NCBI RefSeq assembly: GCF_001424145.1
Contig: NZ_LMQM01000015.1
Location: 915-64,914 of the forward strand
Direction: 5' to 3'
DNA from: Chryseobacterium sp. Leaf404
Lineage (GTDB): Bacteria > Bacteroidota > Bacteroidia > Flavobacteriales > Weeksellaceae
DNA: 64,000 nt
Made by a program: the position numbers and the translations under genes. How positions within the stretch are numbered: position 1 is the stretch's first letter; the number at the start of each line of letters is the position of its first letter. Shown here one piece after another: positions 1 to 9,472 of this stretch. The notes under the pieces were generated by a model. It saw nothing but the letters and a program-made list of their open reading frames with translations, searched no databases and had not been told where the DNA came from.

Positions 1-89
1 GAACATTAAGTATTGGAAAATGGACGCCTAAAATCCTGGTTCTAAGTTGTGGATTCGTGATTGGATTTGTAAAGACGTTCTATAAATAA
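1..89 (+). CDS. C-terminal end of an unidentified protein (partial)
   Basis: An open frame enters from the left edge (reading from base 3) and stops with TAA at 87-89. It encodes 28 residues, ending with a moderately hydrophobic stretch and a short basic tail (…VKTFYK). This could be the end of a membrane protein, but nothing identifies the family. The frame is short enough to be open by chance, so the call depends on what lies upstream of the window. Confidence 0.35.
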   Translation, partial: TLSIGKWTPKILVLSCGFVIGFVKTFYK

Positions 90-172
90 AACTCCTGAAA
101 TTACATATTACTTATTACCCATTGCTTATTACTTATCAAAATAAAACAGTTCTTAAAAAGCTACCCCAGTTA

Positions 173-254
173 CTAGCCCCGATGGGAACGGCATCCTTTT
201 GTGATGAGAAACGAAGAGCAAAAGATATAGTGGACAGCGGGTTCCCGGCTCCTG
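173..254 (+). ncRNA. Flavo-1-like RNA candidate
   Basis: An isolated GC-richer block lies between AT-rich spacers. It starts with AGCCCCGATGGGAACGGCAT, continues with CCTTTTGT, and is answered by GCAAAAGATATAGTGGACAGC, then CCCGGCTCCTG. CCTTTTGT can pair with GCAAAAG across a purine-rich loop. This order of blocks matches my memory of the Flavo-1 RNA motif of flavobacterial intergenic regions; no covariance search could be run. The function of that class is unknown. The spacers on both sides (90-172 and 255-370) hold only low-complexity repeats such as ATTACTTATTAC and no gene I can support. The complementary strand is open for 77 codons, but that looks like a shadow. Confidence 0.55.
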
Positions 255-370
255 AAAAAATAGGTAATGCGCAATGAGAAATGCAAAAGTGCAAAAGTGC
301 TTGAGGGTGGGCGTAATTGGAAGGCTGGAGAGCAGTAATGAGAGATGATAATTAGATTTCAGAAGATAGA

Positions 371-2416
371 TTACAATTTGCTCCAACTATCAACTAATTG
401 AAACAAACTAATAACAATCATTACAACAGAAAACATAACAACTATAATTAAAAACCACAAGAATATTTTGGGAAAAAACACTTTACTAGTGCTAGATTTT
501 ATAGAAACTGAGTCTGGAAATTGATAATGTGTAAATTGATAAGATCTGTCTAGGTGGCATTTGCTAAATGGATTTTCCTGTGTTAATATTTCTTGGTTAT
601 CGAGATTATGAAGAAGTTGTAGATAGTAATTGTATTCTTTTCTCTCCTCATCTGTATAAGCAAAATTCATTTTTAAAATATACTTAATTTTATGAAAAAG
701 ATTGAAGTAAAAAGGGGAGTTTCTAGCTTTCAATAATTTGAGATAAAATAAGCTACTTAATAAAGTATCTCTTTTAATAAAAACGCTTCCTTGTAGAAAT
801 AGAAATTCATCGTTAATATAAGGATTTGTAACATTTTTTTCGTAAAAATAGAAATCAAGATTATTAAAATAATAAAATGGCTTCAAACCCTCACTTAGCT
901 GTGTAAGTACTGTGAGCATTTTCGTTTTTTCTGGCTCTTTCACCTTATTTAATTTACTCTTCAGTTTCTCAAAATCTGTTGTTTCAATTTTAAAATGCTG
1001 ACCTGAAAACTTTAGCAGGTTAAAAATTTTCGAGAAATAATATTTAATGTAAACAGTTTCGTTCGACGGTGTTTCTAAAATTTTATTCAGATAAATATCA
1101 AGCAATTTGTAATTTTCCGGATTGTCATGATAATAAAAAGCGAGGGCAGAATCATAATCCTGTATGCTATGGTAATAATCTGCATTGAGTTTTTCTAGAT
1201 CACTGATGAGAGCAGTAGATTCATTATCTTCCGTTTGATATGATATTCCAAAATATCTTACGAATTTCTTATTCCCAAATTGATTACCATACAGATCAAC
1301 GATATTTAATTTAGAAAAATAGTGCACGGGAAAATGATCTGTGATACTGTTATTTTTTAAATAAATTTCATTAAGATCACTGCAATTTTGCAAAACTGAA
1401 AAGTCTTGCAGATGATTATCGTTTAAATTTAGAAATCTTAGCTGCGTTTGATTTGTCAAAAACTCAATATTTTCTAAACCGCAGTTCTCTGCTGAAAGGT
1501 GATGCAGATCTGAACTGAATTTTATATCGCCAAAATCATCAGTTTTTACATTATCACAAACAAAAAACTGAAGTTGCCGTAAAAATTCAAGAGATTTTAA
1601 AGAGGAAATATTGTTTTGAGATAAATTAAGAGAATTTATTTTATGTAAATTTTCGAGAGCATTAATATTCTGAATTTCATTATTTGCAATATTCAAACGA
1701 TTAAGCTGCGAAAATGCCTTAGTAACTGCAATATTTTCAACTCTGTTGCCAGCAATACTTAATGATTCCAAGTTCAAATTCCCTGCAATAGGTTCTAGGT
1801 TTGAAATTGCATTATTGCTTAAGTCAAGATATCTGAGGTTTTCGAAGCGAGAAAGTGCAGAAATATCATTAATTTTATTGTTAGATAAATCCAGACTTTG
1901 TAAATGCTTGAAGTTTTCTAATGCTTCGATTTTTTTAATTTTATTGAATGAAAATCCTAGGGCTTCGATGTTTTCCAATTGAGAAACCGGAGTGAGATCT
2001 TCAATGTAACTTTCATTTATGAAAAGAGATTTTAGATGAAATAATTCCTGCAATTCAGTAATGTTCTTTATTCCGGAACTTTGGATAAACAGCGACTCAA
2101 GATTTTTTAAATTGACAAGAAAATTAAGATCTTTAATCTTAGTATCACATTCAAGTATGAAATTTTCAAGGGAAATTAAATCTGAAAACATTGACAGGTC
2201 TTCGATTACAAAATCGGTTAAATTAATCTCTAACGTTTTTAGACTTTTAAAAGATGATGCAAATTGCAGTATATTTTTCCTGGTTATTATGTCCAAATCC
2301 TGATATTCAGGTTCAAAAATTTCCAGTGAGACAGTTACGCCATTCGCCGTACTATAATAATAGCAGTCTTCACAAATACTAAACTGGTGTGCTATACTTT
2401 TAATATCATCTTTCAT
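371..2416 (-). CDS. leucine-rich-repeat protein with C-terminal membrane anchor
   Basis: A 681-residue protein with roughly a dozen leucine-rich repeats of about 22 residues between about residues 55 and 390. The pattern LxxLxxLxLxxNxIxxI is that of internalin/SDS22-type LRRs. There is no N-terminal signal peptide. One strongly hydrophobic segment of about 22 residues lies near the C-terminus, followed by about nine residues, so the protein appears tail anchored with the LRR domain in the cytoplasm. The region between (about 390-640) is rich in Tyr, Phe and Leu, looks helical, and is not recognised. ATG at 2416 is preferred to the TTG one codon upstream. The gene follows rpsJ on the same strand but beyond a terminator, so it is probably a separate unit. 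A protein-binding role is inferred from the fold; its partner is unknown. Confidence 0.75.
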   Translation of the reverse strand: MKDDIKSIAHQFSICEDCYYYSTANGVTVSLEIFEPEYQDLDIITRKNILQFASSFKSLKTLEINLTDFVIEDLSMFSDLISLENFILECDTKIKDLNFLVNLKNLESLFIQSSGIKNITELQELFHLKSLFINESYIEDLTPVSQLENIEALGFSFNKIKKIEALENFKHLQSLDLSNNKINDISALSRFENLRYLDLSNNAISNLEPIAGNLNLESLSIAGNRVENIAVTKAFSQLNRLNIANNEIQNINALENLHKINSLNLSQNNISSLKSLEFLRQLQFFVCDNVKTDDFGDIKFSSDLHHLSAENCGLENIEFLTNQTQLRFLNLNDNHLQDFSVLQNCSDLNEIYLKNNSITDHFPVHYFSKLNIVDLYGNQFGNKKFVRYFGISYQTEDNESTALISDLEKLNADYYHSIQDYDSALAFYYHDNPENYKLLDIYLNKILETPSNETVYIKYYFSKIFNLLKFSGQHFKIETTDFEKLKSKLNKVKEPEKTKMLTVLTQLSEGLKPFYYFNNLDFYFYEKNVTNPYINDEFLFLQGSVFIKRDTLLSSLFYLKLLKARNSPFYFNLFHKIKYILKMNFAYTDEERKEYNYYLQLLHNLDNQEILTQENPFSKCHLDRSYQFTHYQFPDSVSIKSSTSKVFFPKIFLWFLIIVVMFSVVMIVISLFQLVDSWSKL

Positions 2417-2460
2417 CAAAAAGAATTCTTTGCACGAAAGTAGTAATTAAATACAAAAGA

Positions 2461-2488
2461 AAATCCCCAATCTTTCGAAAGGGGATTT
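2461..2488 (-). terminator. rho-independent terminator after rpsJ
   Basis: On the reverse strand AAATCCCC and GGGGATTT form an 8-bp stem around a 12-base loop, followed by TTC TTTTG. It lies about 60 bases after the rpsJ stop and closes the rpsL-rpsG-fusA-rpsJ operon before the LRR gene. Confidence 0.7.
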
Positions 2489-2547
2489 ATATTTAAGGTG
2501 TTTGCTTTAAAAACTTCCATCTTCCGACTTCCATCTTCCAGCATTTA

Positions 2548-2853
2548 TCACACTTTAATTTCTACGTCAACTCCTGAAGGAAGCTCTAATTTCATTAGAG
2601 CATCAACAGTTTTGGAAGAAGAAGAGTAGATATCCATCAGTCTCTTGTGAGCTGATAACTGGAACTGCTCTCTTGCTTTCTTGTTTACGTGCGGAGATCT
2701 TAGTACTGTAAAGATTCTCTTATTCGTAGGCAATGGAATGGGTCCGTTTACAACAGCACCAGTAGCCTTTACCGTTTTTACGATTTTCTCAGCAGACTTG
2801 TCTACCAAGCTGTAATCGTAAGATTTTAATTTTATTCTGATTCTTTGTGACAT
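2548..2853 (-). CDS. rpsJ: 30S ribosomal protein S10
   Basis: This 101-residue protein is the usual length for S10, a small-subunit head protein that in other bacteria also acts as NusE in antitermination. The N-terminal [13 protein letters not shown] and the central [19 protein letters not shown] block are characteristic. It starts 18 bases after the fusA stop and is the last gene of the str-type operon. The S10-operon genes that often follow it (rplC, rplD and so on) are absent: a terminator comes next. Confidence 0.97.
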   Translation of the reverse strand: MSQRIRIKLKSYDYSLVDKSAEKIVKTVKATGAVVNGPIPLPTNKRIFTVLRSPHVNKKAREQFQLSAHKRLMDIYSSSSKTVDALMKLELPSGVDVEIKV

Positions 2854-2871
2854 TTCTTGTACTTTAAAAAA

Positions 2872-4989
2872 TTAACCTTTTGCTTTAGCAATGATATCTT
2901 CAGCAACGTTTTGAGGAGTAGCCTGGTACTTCTCTAATTCCATAGAAGAAGTAGCTCTTCCTGATGAAAGTGTTCTTAGAGTAGTAACATAACCGAACAT
3001 TTCAGATAATGGAACTGAACCTTTGATTACAACGGCACCGTTCTTTTCTTCCTGTCCACTGATAGTACCTCTTCTCTTGTTAAGGTCACCAATGATGTTA
3101 CCCATATATTCTTCCGGAGTTACAACTTCCAGTTTCATAATAGGCTCCATAATTACCGGCTTAGCAGCACGTCCCGCTTCTTTGAATCCTAATTTTGCAG
3201 CTAATTCGAAAGAAAGTGCATCAGAATCCACCGCGTGGAAAGATCCGTCTTTAAGAGTAACTTTAATACCTTCAACTTCGAAACCAGCCAAAGGACCGTT
3301 TTTCATTGCAGCTTTAAAGCCTTTTTCAATAGCAGGAACAAATTCTCTAGGAACGTTACCCCCTTTGATCTCATTGATGAATTCTAAACCGATTTTGCCT
3401 TCGTCAGCAGGTCCTAATTCAAATACAATATCAGCAAATTTACCTTTACCACCAGATTGTTTTTTGTAAACTTCTCTGTGCTGGGCAACTCTTGTTAAGT
3501 TTTCTTTGTATTCTACCTGAGGCTGCCCCTGGTTTACTTCCACTTTGAATTCTCTCTTCATACGGTCAACAAGAATGTCAAGGTGAAGCTCACCCATTCC
3601 TGAGATAATCGTCTGTCCTGAAGCTTCGTCAGTTTTCACCTGGAAAGTAGGATCTTCTTCAGCTAATTTAGCTAAAGCGTTACCCATTTTATCCTGGTCA
3701 GCTTTAGTTTTAGGTTCAACAGCAATACCAATTACCGGATCTGGGAAAACCATCGATTCAAGAACGATTGGGTGTTTCTCATCACACATTGTATCACCTG
3801 TTTTGATAGACTTGAAACCTACCGCTGCACCAATATCACCTGCTTCAATATATTCTACTGGATTCTGCTTGTTAGCGTGCATCTGATAGATTCTTGAGAT
3901 TCTTTCTTTATCTCCAGAACGGGTGTTCAGGATATAAGAACCTGCATCAAGTCTTCCAGAGTATGCTCTGAAGAATGCCAATCTTCCTACGAAAGGATCG
4001 GTAGCAATCTTAAATGCTAATGCTGCGAAAGGCTCATCTACAGATGGTTTTCTTGTAATATCAAGATCTGTTCTTGGGTCTGTACCTTTGATATCATCTT
4101 TATCCAATGGAGAAGGCAGGTATTTACATACTGCATCCAACATAAACTGTACTCCTTTGTTCTTGAATGAAGAACCACAAGTCATTGGGATAATAGATAA
4201 ATCGATAGTCGCTTTTCTAAGAGCTTCGTTGATTTCGTCTTCTGAAATTGAATCCGGATCTTCGAAGAATTTCTCCATCAAAGTATCATCGTAATCAGCA
4301 ACAGCTTCAACTAATTTCTCTCTGTATTCCAGAACTTCAGCTTTCATGTCTTCCGGGATTGGAACTACCTCGAAAGTAGCACCTTGCCCAGCTTCGTCCC
4401 AAACGATAGCTCTGTTTTTAATTAAATCAACTACACCTTTGAAATCTTCTTCAGCACCGATAGGTAAAACGATTGGAACTGCGTTTGATCCTAACATCGT
4501 CTTAACCTGGTTTACCACGTTAAGGAAGTCAGCACCTTGTCTGTCCATTTTGTTTACGAATCCCATTCTTGCAACTTTGTAGTTGTCAGCCAGTCTCCAG
4601 TTTGTTTCAGACTGAGGCTCTACTCCATCTACTGCAGAGAAAAGGAATACCAAACCATCCAATACTCTCAAAGATCTGTTTACTTCTACAGTGAAGTCAA
4701 CGTGTCCCGGTGTATCGATGATGTTGAAGTGGTAAGGTTTAGTTTCAGCAACAGGTTTTCCCTGGTCTGTTGGAAAGTTCCAAGAACAGGTAGTTGCAGC
4801 AGAAGTAATTGTAATACCTCTTTCAGCTTCCTGCTCCATCCAGTCCATTGTAGAAGCACCATCATGTACTTCACCAATTTTGTGGTTTACCCCTGTATAG
4901 AATAAAATTCTTTCTGTAGTGGTAGTTTTACCGGCATCAATGTGCGCAGCAATACCAATATTTCTTGTAAATTTAAGATCTCTACCCAT
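2872..4989 (-). CDS. fusA: translation elongation factor G
   Basis: A 705-residue GTPase that drives translocation of tRNA and mRNA on the ribosome and helps in ribosome recycling. The GTP-binding motifs are intact: AHIDAGKT at residues 15-22, the switch-I region with [12 protein letters not shown] near 58-68, DTPGH at 92-96 and NKMD at 146-149. Length and domain order fit a full five-domain EF-G. It lies 6 bases after rpsG and 18 before rpsJ, so it is cotranscribed with them. The only elongation factor in this operon is EF-G; no tuf gene is nearby. Confidence 0.98.
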   Translation of the reverse strand: MGRDLKFTRNIGIAAHIDAGKTTTTERILFYTGVNHKIGEVHDGASTMDWMEQEAERGITITSAATTCSWNFPTDQGKPVAETKPYHFNIIDTPGHVDFTVEVNRSLRVLDGLVFLFSAVDGVEPQSETNWRLADNYKVARMGFVNKMDRQGADFLNVVNQVKTMLGSNAVPIVLPIGAEEDFKGVVDLIKNRAIVWDEAGQGATFEVVPIPEDMKAEVLEYREKLVEAVADYDDTLMEKFFEDPDSISEDEINEALRKATIDLSIIPMTCGSSFKNKGVQFMLDAVCKYLPSPLDKDDIKGTDPRTDLDITRKPSVDEPFAALAFKIATDPFVGRLAFFRAYSGRLDAGSYILNTRSGDKERISRIYQMHANKQNPVEYIEAGDIGAAVGFKSIKTGDTMCDEKHPIVLESMVFPDPVIGIAVEPKTKADQDKMGNALAKLAEEDPTFQVKTDEASGQTIISGMGELHLDILVDRMKREFKVEVNQGQPQVEYKENLTRVAQHREVYKKQSGGKGKFADIVFELGPADEGKIGLEFINEIKGGNVPREFVPAIEKGFKAAMKNGPLAGFEVEGIKVTLKDGSFHAVDSDALSFELAAKLGFKEAGRAAKPVIMEPIMKLEVVTPEEYMGNIIGDLNKRRGTISGQEEKNGAVVIKGSVPLSEMFGYVTTLRTLSSGRATSSMELEKYQATPQNVAEDIIAKAKG

Positions 4990-4995
4990 TTCAGA

Positions 4996-5472
4996 TTAGA
5001 ATTTAAAGTGTGAGAATGCCTTGTTAGCTTCCGCCATTTTGTGAGTATCAGATTTTTTCTTGTAAGCAGCACCTTCTTCTCTTGAAGCAGCTACCACTTC
5101 GTTAGCCAATTTCAAAGCCATTGACTTATCATTTCTCTTTTTAGAGTAAAGGATTAACCATTTCATTGCCATAGAAATTTTTCTGTCAGCTCTGATTGGC
5201 ATAGGAATCTGGAAGTTAGCTCCACCTACTCTTCTGGAACGTACTTCAACGTGAGGCATAACGTTTGTTAATGCATCTTTCCAGATTTCAAGGGCAGTCT
5301 TTTCAGTTTCTCCTTTTTTAGTTTCTACGATCTCTAAAGCATCATAGAATATTTTGAATGCGATAGACTTCTTACCATCCAGCATCAAGTTGTTTACGAA
5401 TCTAGTTACCAATTGATCATTAAACTTTGGATCTGGTAACAACGGTCTTTTTTTCGCTTTTGTCTTTCTCAT
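4996..5472 (-). CDS. rpsG: 30S ribosomal protein S7
   Basis: The 158-residue protein matches S7, the primary assembly protein of the 30S head that contacts mRNA and tRNA at the exit site. Recognisable blocks are the N-terminal [15 protein letters not shown], the [13 protein letters not shown] segment, and [20 protein letters not shown] in the middle. It sits 23 bases after rpsL and 6 bases before fusA on the reverse strand. That is the conserved str-operon order, and short spacing suggests one mRNA. Confidence 0.98.
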   Translation of the reverse strand: MRKTKAKKRPLLPDPKFNDQLVTRFVNNLMLDGKKSIAFKIFYDALEIVETKKGETEKTALEIWKDALTNVMPHVEVRSRRVGGANFQIPMPIRADRKISMAMKWLILYSKKRNDKSMALKLANEVVAASREEGAAYKKKSDTHKMAEANKAFSHFKF

Positions 5473-5495
5473 TGTTTCTGTACCTTATTTAATGA

Positions 5496-5909
5496 TTATT
5501 TTTTCTTTCCTTTAGCCGGTGCAGCGGCAGCCTGACCTGGTTTAGGTCTCTTAGCTCCGTACTTAGATCTTCTTTGAGTTCTTCCGCTTACTCCAGCAGT
5601 ATCCAACGCACCTCTTACGATGTGGTATCTTACTCCTGGTAAATCTTTTACTCTCCCCCCGCGTACCAATACTATCGAGTGCTCTTGAAGATTATGTCCT
5701 TCACCTGGGATATAGGCGTTAACTTCTTTACCGTTTGAAAGTCTTACCCTTGCAACTTTTCTAAGTGCAGAGTTAGGTTTCTTAGGAGTGGTAGTATATA
5801 CTCTCGTACATACACCTCGTCTTTGTGGACAAGAATCAAGGGCAGCCGATTTACTCTTCTTGGTAAGTGCGACTCTTCCTTTTCTAACTAATTGTTGAAT
5901 AGTAGGCAT
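5496..5909 (-). CDS. rpsL: 30S ribosomal protein S12
   Basis: S12 controls decoding accuracy at the A site. The 137-residue product carries the universal [18 protein letters not shown] block and the [20 protein letters not shown] block; the lysines that mutate in streptomycin resistance (TPKKPNS and GRVKDLPG) are the wild-type residues. The C-terminus ends with a Lys/Pro/Ala-rich tail of about 15 residues beyond the E. coli length, as often seen in Bacteroidota. It is the first gene of the operon, with a readable promoter 24 bases upstream of the start. Confidence 0.98.
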   Translation of the reverse strand: MPTIQQLVRKGRVALTKKSKSAALDSCPQRRGVCTRVYTTTPKKPNSALRKVARVRLSNGKEVNAYIPGEGHNLQEHSIVLVRGGRVKDLPGVRYHIVRGALDTAGVSGRTQRRSKYGAKRPKPGQAAAAPAKGKKK

Positions 5910-5932
5910 TTAATTGCTTTTATTTTAGGGTG

Positions 5933-5962
5933 CAAAAGTAGTAATAATTTTTTAATTGACAA
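5933..5962 (-). promoter_or_regulatory. promoter of the rpsL operon
   Basis: On the reverse strand TTG (5962-5960), 19 bases and TACTTTTG (5940-5933) fit the Bacteroidota TTTG-N19/20-TAnnTTTG promoter. Transcription would start near 5926, about 17 bases before the rpsL ATG. Confidence 0.7.
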
Positions 5963-6019
5963 GTAGTTGCAAACAAATAATTTACATTCTTAAAAATTAA
6001 TTTACAGAAACTTATACCT

Positions 6020-7603
6020 TCATTTCATTTGCACCTGAACATTTTTATTCCATCTGAAATTTCTGATATTTGTTTTCAACGTATGCAAATCCCCGCCGTC
6101 CAGAGAATAAACAGAAACTGTACTTCCCGCAACATTTACATTGTCACTGATGGTAAGCTCTGCCGCTTTCTGCCATGTATCCGGAATCTGACCGTTGAAC
6201 CAGTGATCATAAACAATGGCTACATCAAATTTTTGCGCTGCAGTATATTCAGTAAGAAAATTTTTGAATCTGGAATCAAAAGTGACTTCGTTTCCATTGA
6301 AAGGAATCGTTTCAGAAGATCCCAAACCCACAATATCCAAAAGATGAATATCTGTAAAATAAGTTACCGCCCCAATATCATTTGCCACTACTTTCGCATC
6401 ATTATAATAGGTATGAAGAAATCTTGCCGACTGAAACTGCTGTTCATAAATGTTTTTATTTCCAAAAGCCAGCATTTTATGAGATATAAAAGTTTTGTAA
6501 CACATTAAAACAAAATTTACCAAAAGAAAACCTGTGATTAAAACTTTTTTTAATGTCAAAAAATCCGAAAACACAAAGTCTCTGGAAATCCTTTCAAAAA
6601 TTGCCATAGAAAAACCTGTGAGAATATAAGCTTCATACCTGAACATAGATTTGGTTTCAGCAAACAAGCAGTGAAGAATAAAAGTACAGGATAAAACTAT
6701 GAGCATAAAGTTCTGCTTCAAAAGTTCATCAAATGATTTTCTCCTGTCTTTAAATATAAACCAACCACTTATTAAAACAGGAAATAATCCAATCTTATAA
6801 AGACTGTTGCTTGAGATCAGTTTATAATCAACAATTTTAATTAATTCTTTAAAAAAATTTTCATCAAAATGCACCGCAGTTCCTTTCACCACTACTGAAT
6901 TCGGAAACCAATATCCCGACTGTGAATGATTGAAAACACAAAAAACCGCAATCGGCAGAAACCCCAGAAACAGAACAGCAGTACCGTACTTACAGTTTTT
7001 AACTAAAAAGAAAAGGAAACCAAGACACACAAAGTAGAACATGCTTTCAAACCTGATCAATCCGAGGAAAAGCAATGTAGCAAAAAAACCGTATGTGGCA
7101 GACTTACTTTTATTGAAATGATAAAAACAGAAAACATTCAGTGCAAAAACAAAAACCTGAAACACATGCTCCATTCCCGTAAGCACCTGTAAATGTAAAG
7201 TCACAAATAAAACTGTAAAAACAACAGCCGAAATAACTTTTAAATCTGATGAAAAGATCTTCGAATAAAATTTATTTAAGATAAAAATAATTCCACCCGA
7301 AAAAACAAAATTAAAATACAGGGGAATCAAATCATCATTGCCGAAAATCCTGATTAAAACAGCAATCAGAAAAGTAAAAAGTGGAGAAGACGAACTTGAA
7401 GAAAATTTGTACTTCGTAACACCCCAAACATCATGCATCGCAAAATTTTTAGCCATCGCCAAATGAATATACGCGTCATCAATTACATATATATAATGTC
7501 CGTCTGTATTTGTCAGGGATAAAAAATAATACCCTGCGCAAATCGCCAGAAAAATAAGAAGTGAAATTAGATAAGTCTTAAGAGGATTTTTCTTAATATC
7601 CAT
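6020..7603 (-). CDS. polytopic membrane protein, probable GT-C-type glycosyltransferase
   Basis: A 527-residue, very hydrophobic protein with about ten or more membrane spans and a soluble C-terminal part of about 130 residues. Just after the first span it has the acidic motif IDDAYIHLA (Asp42-Asp43) in the first exported loop. Such an Asp pair is typical of GT-C glycosyltransferases, which use polyprenyl-phosphate sugars (Pmt, ArnT and arabinofuranosyltransferase families). A serine run (six Ser) follows in the same loop. The substrate cannot be read from the sequence. A TATCTTTG box at 7635-7628 is a candidate promoter element. It stands alone between the ribosomal operon and the divergent dps. 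The family is inferred and a specific function is not assigned. Confidence 0.6.
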   Translation of the reverse strand: MDIKKNPLKTYLISLLIFLAICAGYYFLSLTNTDGHYIYVIDDAYIHLAMAKNFAMHDVWGVTKYKFSSSSSSPLFTFLIAVLIRIFGNDDLIPLYFNFVFSGGIIFILNKFYSKIFSSDLKVISAVVFTVLFVTLHLQVLTGMEHVFQVFVFALNVFCFYHFNKSKSATYGFFATLLFLGLIRFESMFYFVCLGFLFFLVKNCKYGTAVLFLGFLPIAVFCVFNHSQSGYWFPNSVVVKGTAVHFDENFFKELIKIVDYKLISSNSLYKIGLFPVLISGWFIFKDRRKSFDELLKQNFMLIVLSCTFILHCLFAETKSMFRYEAYILTGFSMAIFERISRDFVFSDFLTLKKVLITGFLLVNFVLMCYKTFISHKMLAFGNKNIYEQQFQSARFLHTYYNDAKVVANDIGAVTYFTDIHLLDIVGLGSSETIPFNGNEVTFDSRFKNFLTEYTAAQKFDVAIVYDHWFNGQIPDTWQKAAELTISDNVNVAGSTVSVYSLDGGDLHTLKTNIRNFRWNKNVQVQMK

Positions 7604-7709
7604 TCAAATAAATTACTTTAAAAATAACAAAGATAATCATCATCAATCATCTACATCCCTCTTCGGCATAATATTTACAAGTACAAGTTGATAAAATAAT
7701 AAATTCATT

Positions 7710-8186
7710 ATGAAAAATGCCAATATCATCGGTCTTCAGGAAGCCGACTGCCAAAACATCTCAGAAAAACTCAATATTTTGTTAGCCAACTATTCCGTTT
7801 TCTACCAAAACACACGTGGTTCACACTGGAACATCAAAGGCGAGCAATTCTTTACACTCCATCCGAAATTTGAAGAACTTTACAACAGTCTGGTTTTGAA
7901 AATCGATGAAATCGCAGAAAGAATTCTTACTTTAGGCGCAACGCCCGCTCATAACTATTCAGAATATCTTCAGGTTTCCACCATCAAAGAAAGCAAAGAA
8001 GTAAACGACGGAAATAAAAGCGTTGAAATCATTTTAAATTCGTTCAAAACCGTTATTGATCTGCAGCGTGAGCTCTTAGAAATCACAGAAAAAGCCGGCG
8101 ACGAGGGAACCAATTCACAAATGAGCGATTACATTACCGAGCAGGAAAAAGAAGTCTGGATGTACAATTCTTTTTTGGGGAAGTAA
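7710..8186 (+). CDS. dps: Dps-family ferritin (starvation/oxidative stress)
   Basis: The 158-residue protein has the Dps signature. The ferroxidase ligands are His39 (in GSHWNIKG), His51, Asp66 and Glu70 (in IDEIAERI), with the 12/15/4 spacing of the inter-subunit di-iron site. Dps 12-mers oxidise Fe(II) with peroxide and store the iron, and some bind DNA. There is no long basic N-terminal tail here, so DNA binding is uncertain. The gene stands alone with its own terminator and is divergent from the membrane protein upstream. Confidence 0.92.
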   Translation: MKNANIIGLQEADCQNISEKLNILLANYSVFYQNTRGSHWNIKGEQFFTLHPKFEELYNSLVLKIDEIAERILTLGATPAHNYSEYLQVSTIKESKEVNDGNKSVEIILNSFKTVIDLQRELLEITEKAGDEGTNSQMSDYITEQEKEVWMYNSFLGK

Positions 8187-8216
8187 AAACAAAACTGAAA
8201 TCATTACAAAATTTAA

Positions 8217-8244
8217 AAAATCGTCTTACATTTAGACGATTTTT
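8217..8244 (+). terminator. terminator after dps
   Basis: AAAATCGTCT and AGACGATTTT form a 10-bp stem with a 7-base loop and a short T run, 30 bases after the dps stop. Confidence 0.75.
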
Positions 8245-8257
8245 AGTTTTAAATAAT

Positions 8258-8265
8258 TAAATTTG
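8258..8265 (+). promoter_or_regulatory. -7 box of pncB
   Basis: TAAATTTG fits the TAnnTTTG box. No clear TTTG lies 19-20 bases upstream. If it is used, transcription starts near 8272. That excludes the in-frame GTG at 8265 as the start codon of the next gene and favours ATG 8283 or 8292. Confidence 0.5.
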
Positions 8266-8282
8266 TGTTAAAATTACACAAA

Positions 8283-9461
8283 ATGCAAAACATGACGTTC
8301 AACTCCATTCTCGACAACGATTTTTATAAAATTACCATGCAAAATGCAGTGGTAAAACTCTTCCCCAGCCAAACCGTAAAATACGAATTCATCAACCGCG
8401 GAAAACATCATTTCCCCGAAAACTTTGACCATGCTTTAAGAGAAACCGTCAACAAAATGGCAGAACTCAAATTGACAAAAGACGAGAAAAAGTTTTTAGC
8501 TAAAACCTGTCCGTATTTAGATTTACCCTACCTCGATTTTCTGGAAGGTTATCATTACGATCCGTCAGAAGTAAAAATCATTCAGACCGGAAATGATTTG
8601 TCCGTTACCGTTGAAGGGCTCTGGTACAGAACAATTCTCTGGGAAGTTCCGTTATTGGCTCTAATCAGCGAACTCCATTATGAAATGAATCATCTGGAAA
8701 GAGATTCTAATGAAGTGGTGATGAATAAAACCCTGGAAAAAGCAGAATCCCTTAATCAATTAGGCGTTACTTTCGCAGAATTTGGGACGAGACGAAGGCA
8801 TTCTTATAAAGTTCAAAACCTTGTGATGGAAGCTTTAACTCAGAAAAAAGATTCAACATTTATTGGAAGTTCCAACGTTCATTTTGCGATGAAGTATGGG
8901 GTAAAACCCATCGGAACGCACGCTCATGAATGGTTTATGTTTCATGGAGCTGAATTTGGTTTCAAAATGGCCAACGGATTGGCGCTTGAACATTGGGTCG
9001 ATGTTTACCGTGGAGATTTGGGTGTTGCGCTTTCAGACACGTACACGACCGACGTTTTCTTCCAGCAATTCGACAAAAAATTCGCTAAACTTTTCGACGG
9101 TGTGCGTCACGACAGCGGAGATCCATTGGAATTTGCCGACAAAACCATTGCGCATTACAAATCCCACGGAATCAATCCATTATTTAAATACATCATTTTT
9201 TCTGATGCCTTAAATCTTGAAAAAGTAGAAGAAATCACCAATTACTGTAAAGGAAAAATAGGAGTTTCTTTTGGAATCGGAACCAATCTTACGAATGATG
9301 TAGGTTTAAAACCAATGAATATCGTGATGAAATTAATTGGAGTTCAATCTTTAAACAAAGAATGGATTCCCACCGTAAAACTCTCCGACGAACACGGAAA
9401 ATACACCGGCGATCCGAAAATGATCGAGCTGGCGAAGGAATTTTTGAGGATAAAAGATTAA
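8283..9461 (+). CDS. pncB: nicotinate phosphoribosyltransferase
   Basis: PncB joins nicotinate to PRPP, with ATP hydrolysis, to give nicotinate mononucleotide in the NAD salvage pathway. The 392-residue protein shows the family blocks: SILDNDFYKITMQNAV near the start (substrate and quaternary contact), FGTRRRHS near 165, the phosphorylated-histidine region HAHEWF near 213, and RHDSGDP near 275. The start at ATG 8283 is chosen because an upstream GTG overlaps the putative promoter; ATG 8292 is also possible. The next gene begins 11 bases after its stop, which suggests readthrough transcription into it. Confidence 0.95.
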   Translation: MQNMTFNSILDNDFYKITMQNAVVKLFPSQTVKYEFINRGKHHFPENFDHALRETVNKMAELKLTKDEKKFLAKTCPYLDLPYLDFLEGYHYDPSEVKIIQTGNDLSVTVEGLWYRTILWEVPLLALISELHYEMNHLERDSNEVVMNKTLEKAESLNQLGVTFAEFGTRRRHSYKVQNLVMEALTQKKDSTFIGSSNVHFAMKYGVKPIGTHAHEWFMFHGAEFGFKMANGLALEHWVDVYRGDLGVALSDTYTTDVFFQQFDKKFAKLFDGVRHDSGDPLEFADKTIAHYKSHGINPLFKYIIFSDALNLEKVEEITNYCKGKIGVSFGIGTNLTNDVGLKPMNIVMKLIGVQSLNKEWIPTVKLSDEHGKYTGDPKMIELAKEFLRIKD

Positions 9462-9472
9462 TTCAAAATAAA

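Noticed and set aside
153-386. 77-codon reverse ORF over the Flavo-1-like RNA
   Set aside because: It reads the complement of the structured RNA and then a low-complexity spacer. It has no family features; open frames over structured RNAs are common.
3023-3469. 148-codon forward ORF
   Set aside because: It lies wholly inside fusA on the opposite strand, with Ser/Pro-rich composition of a codon-bias shadow.
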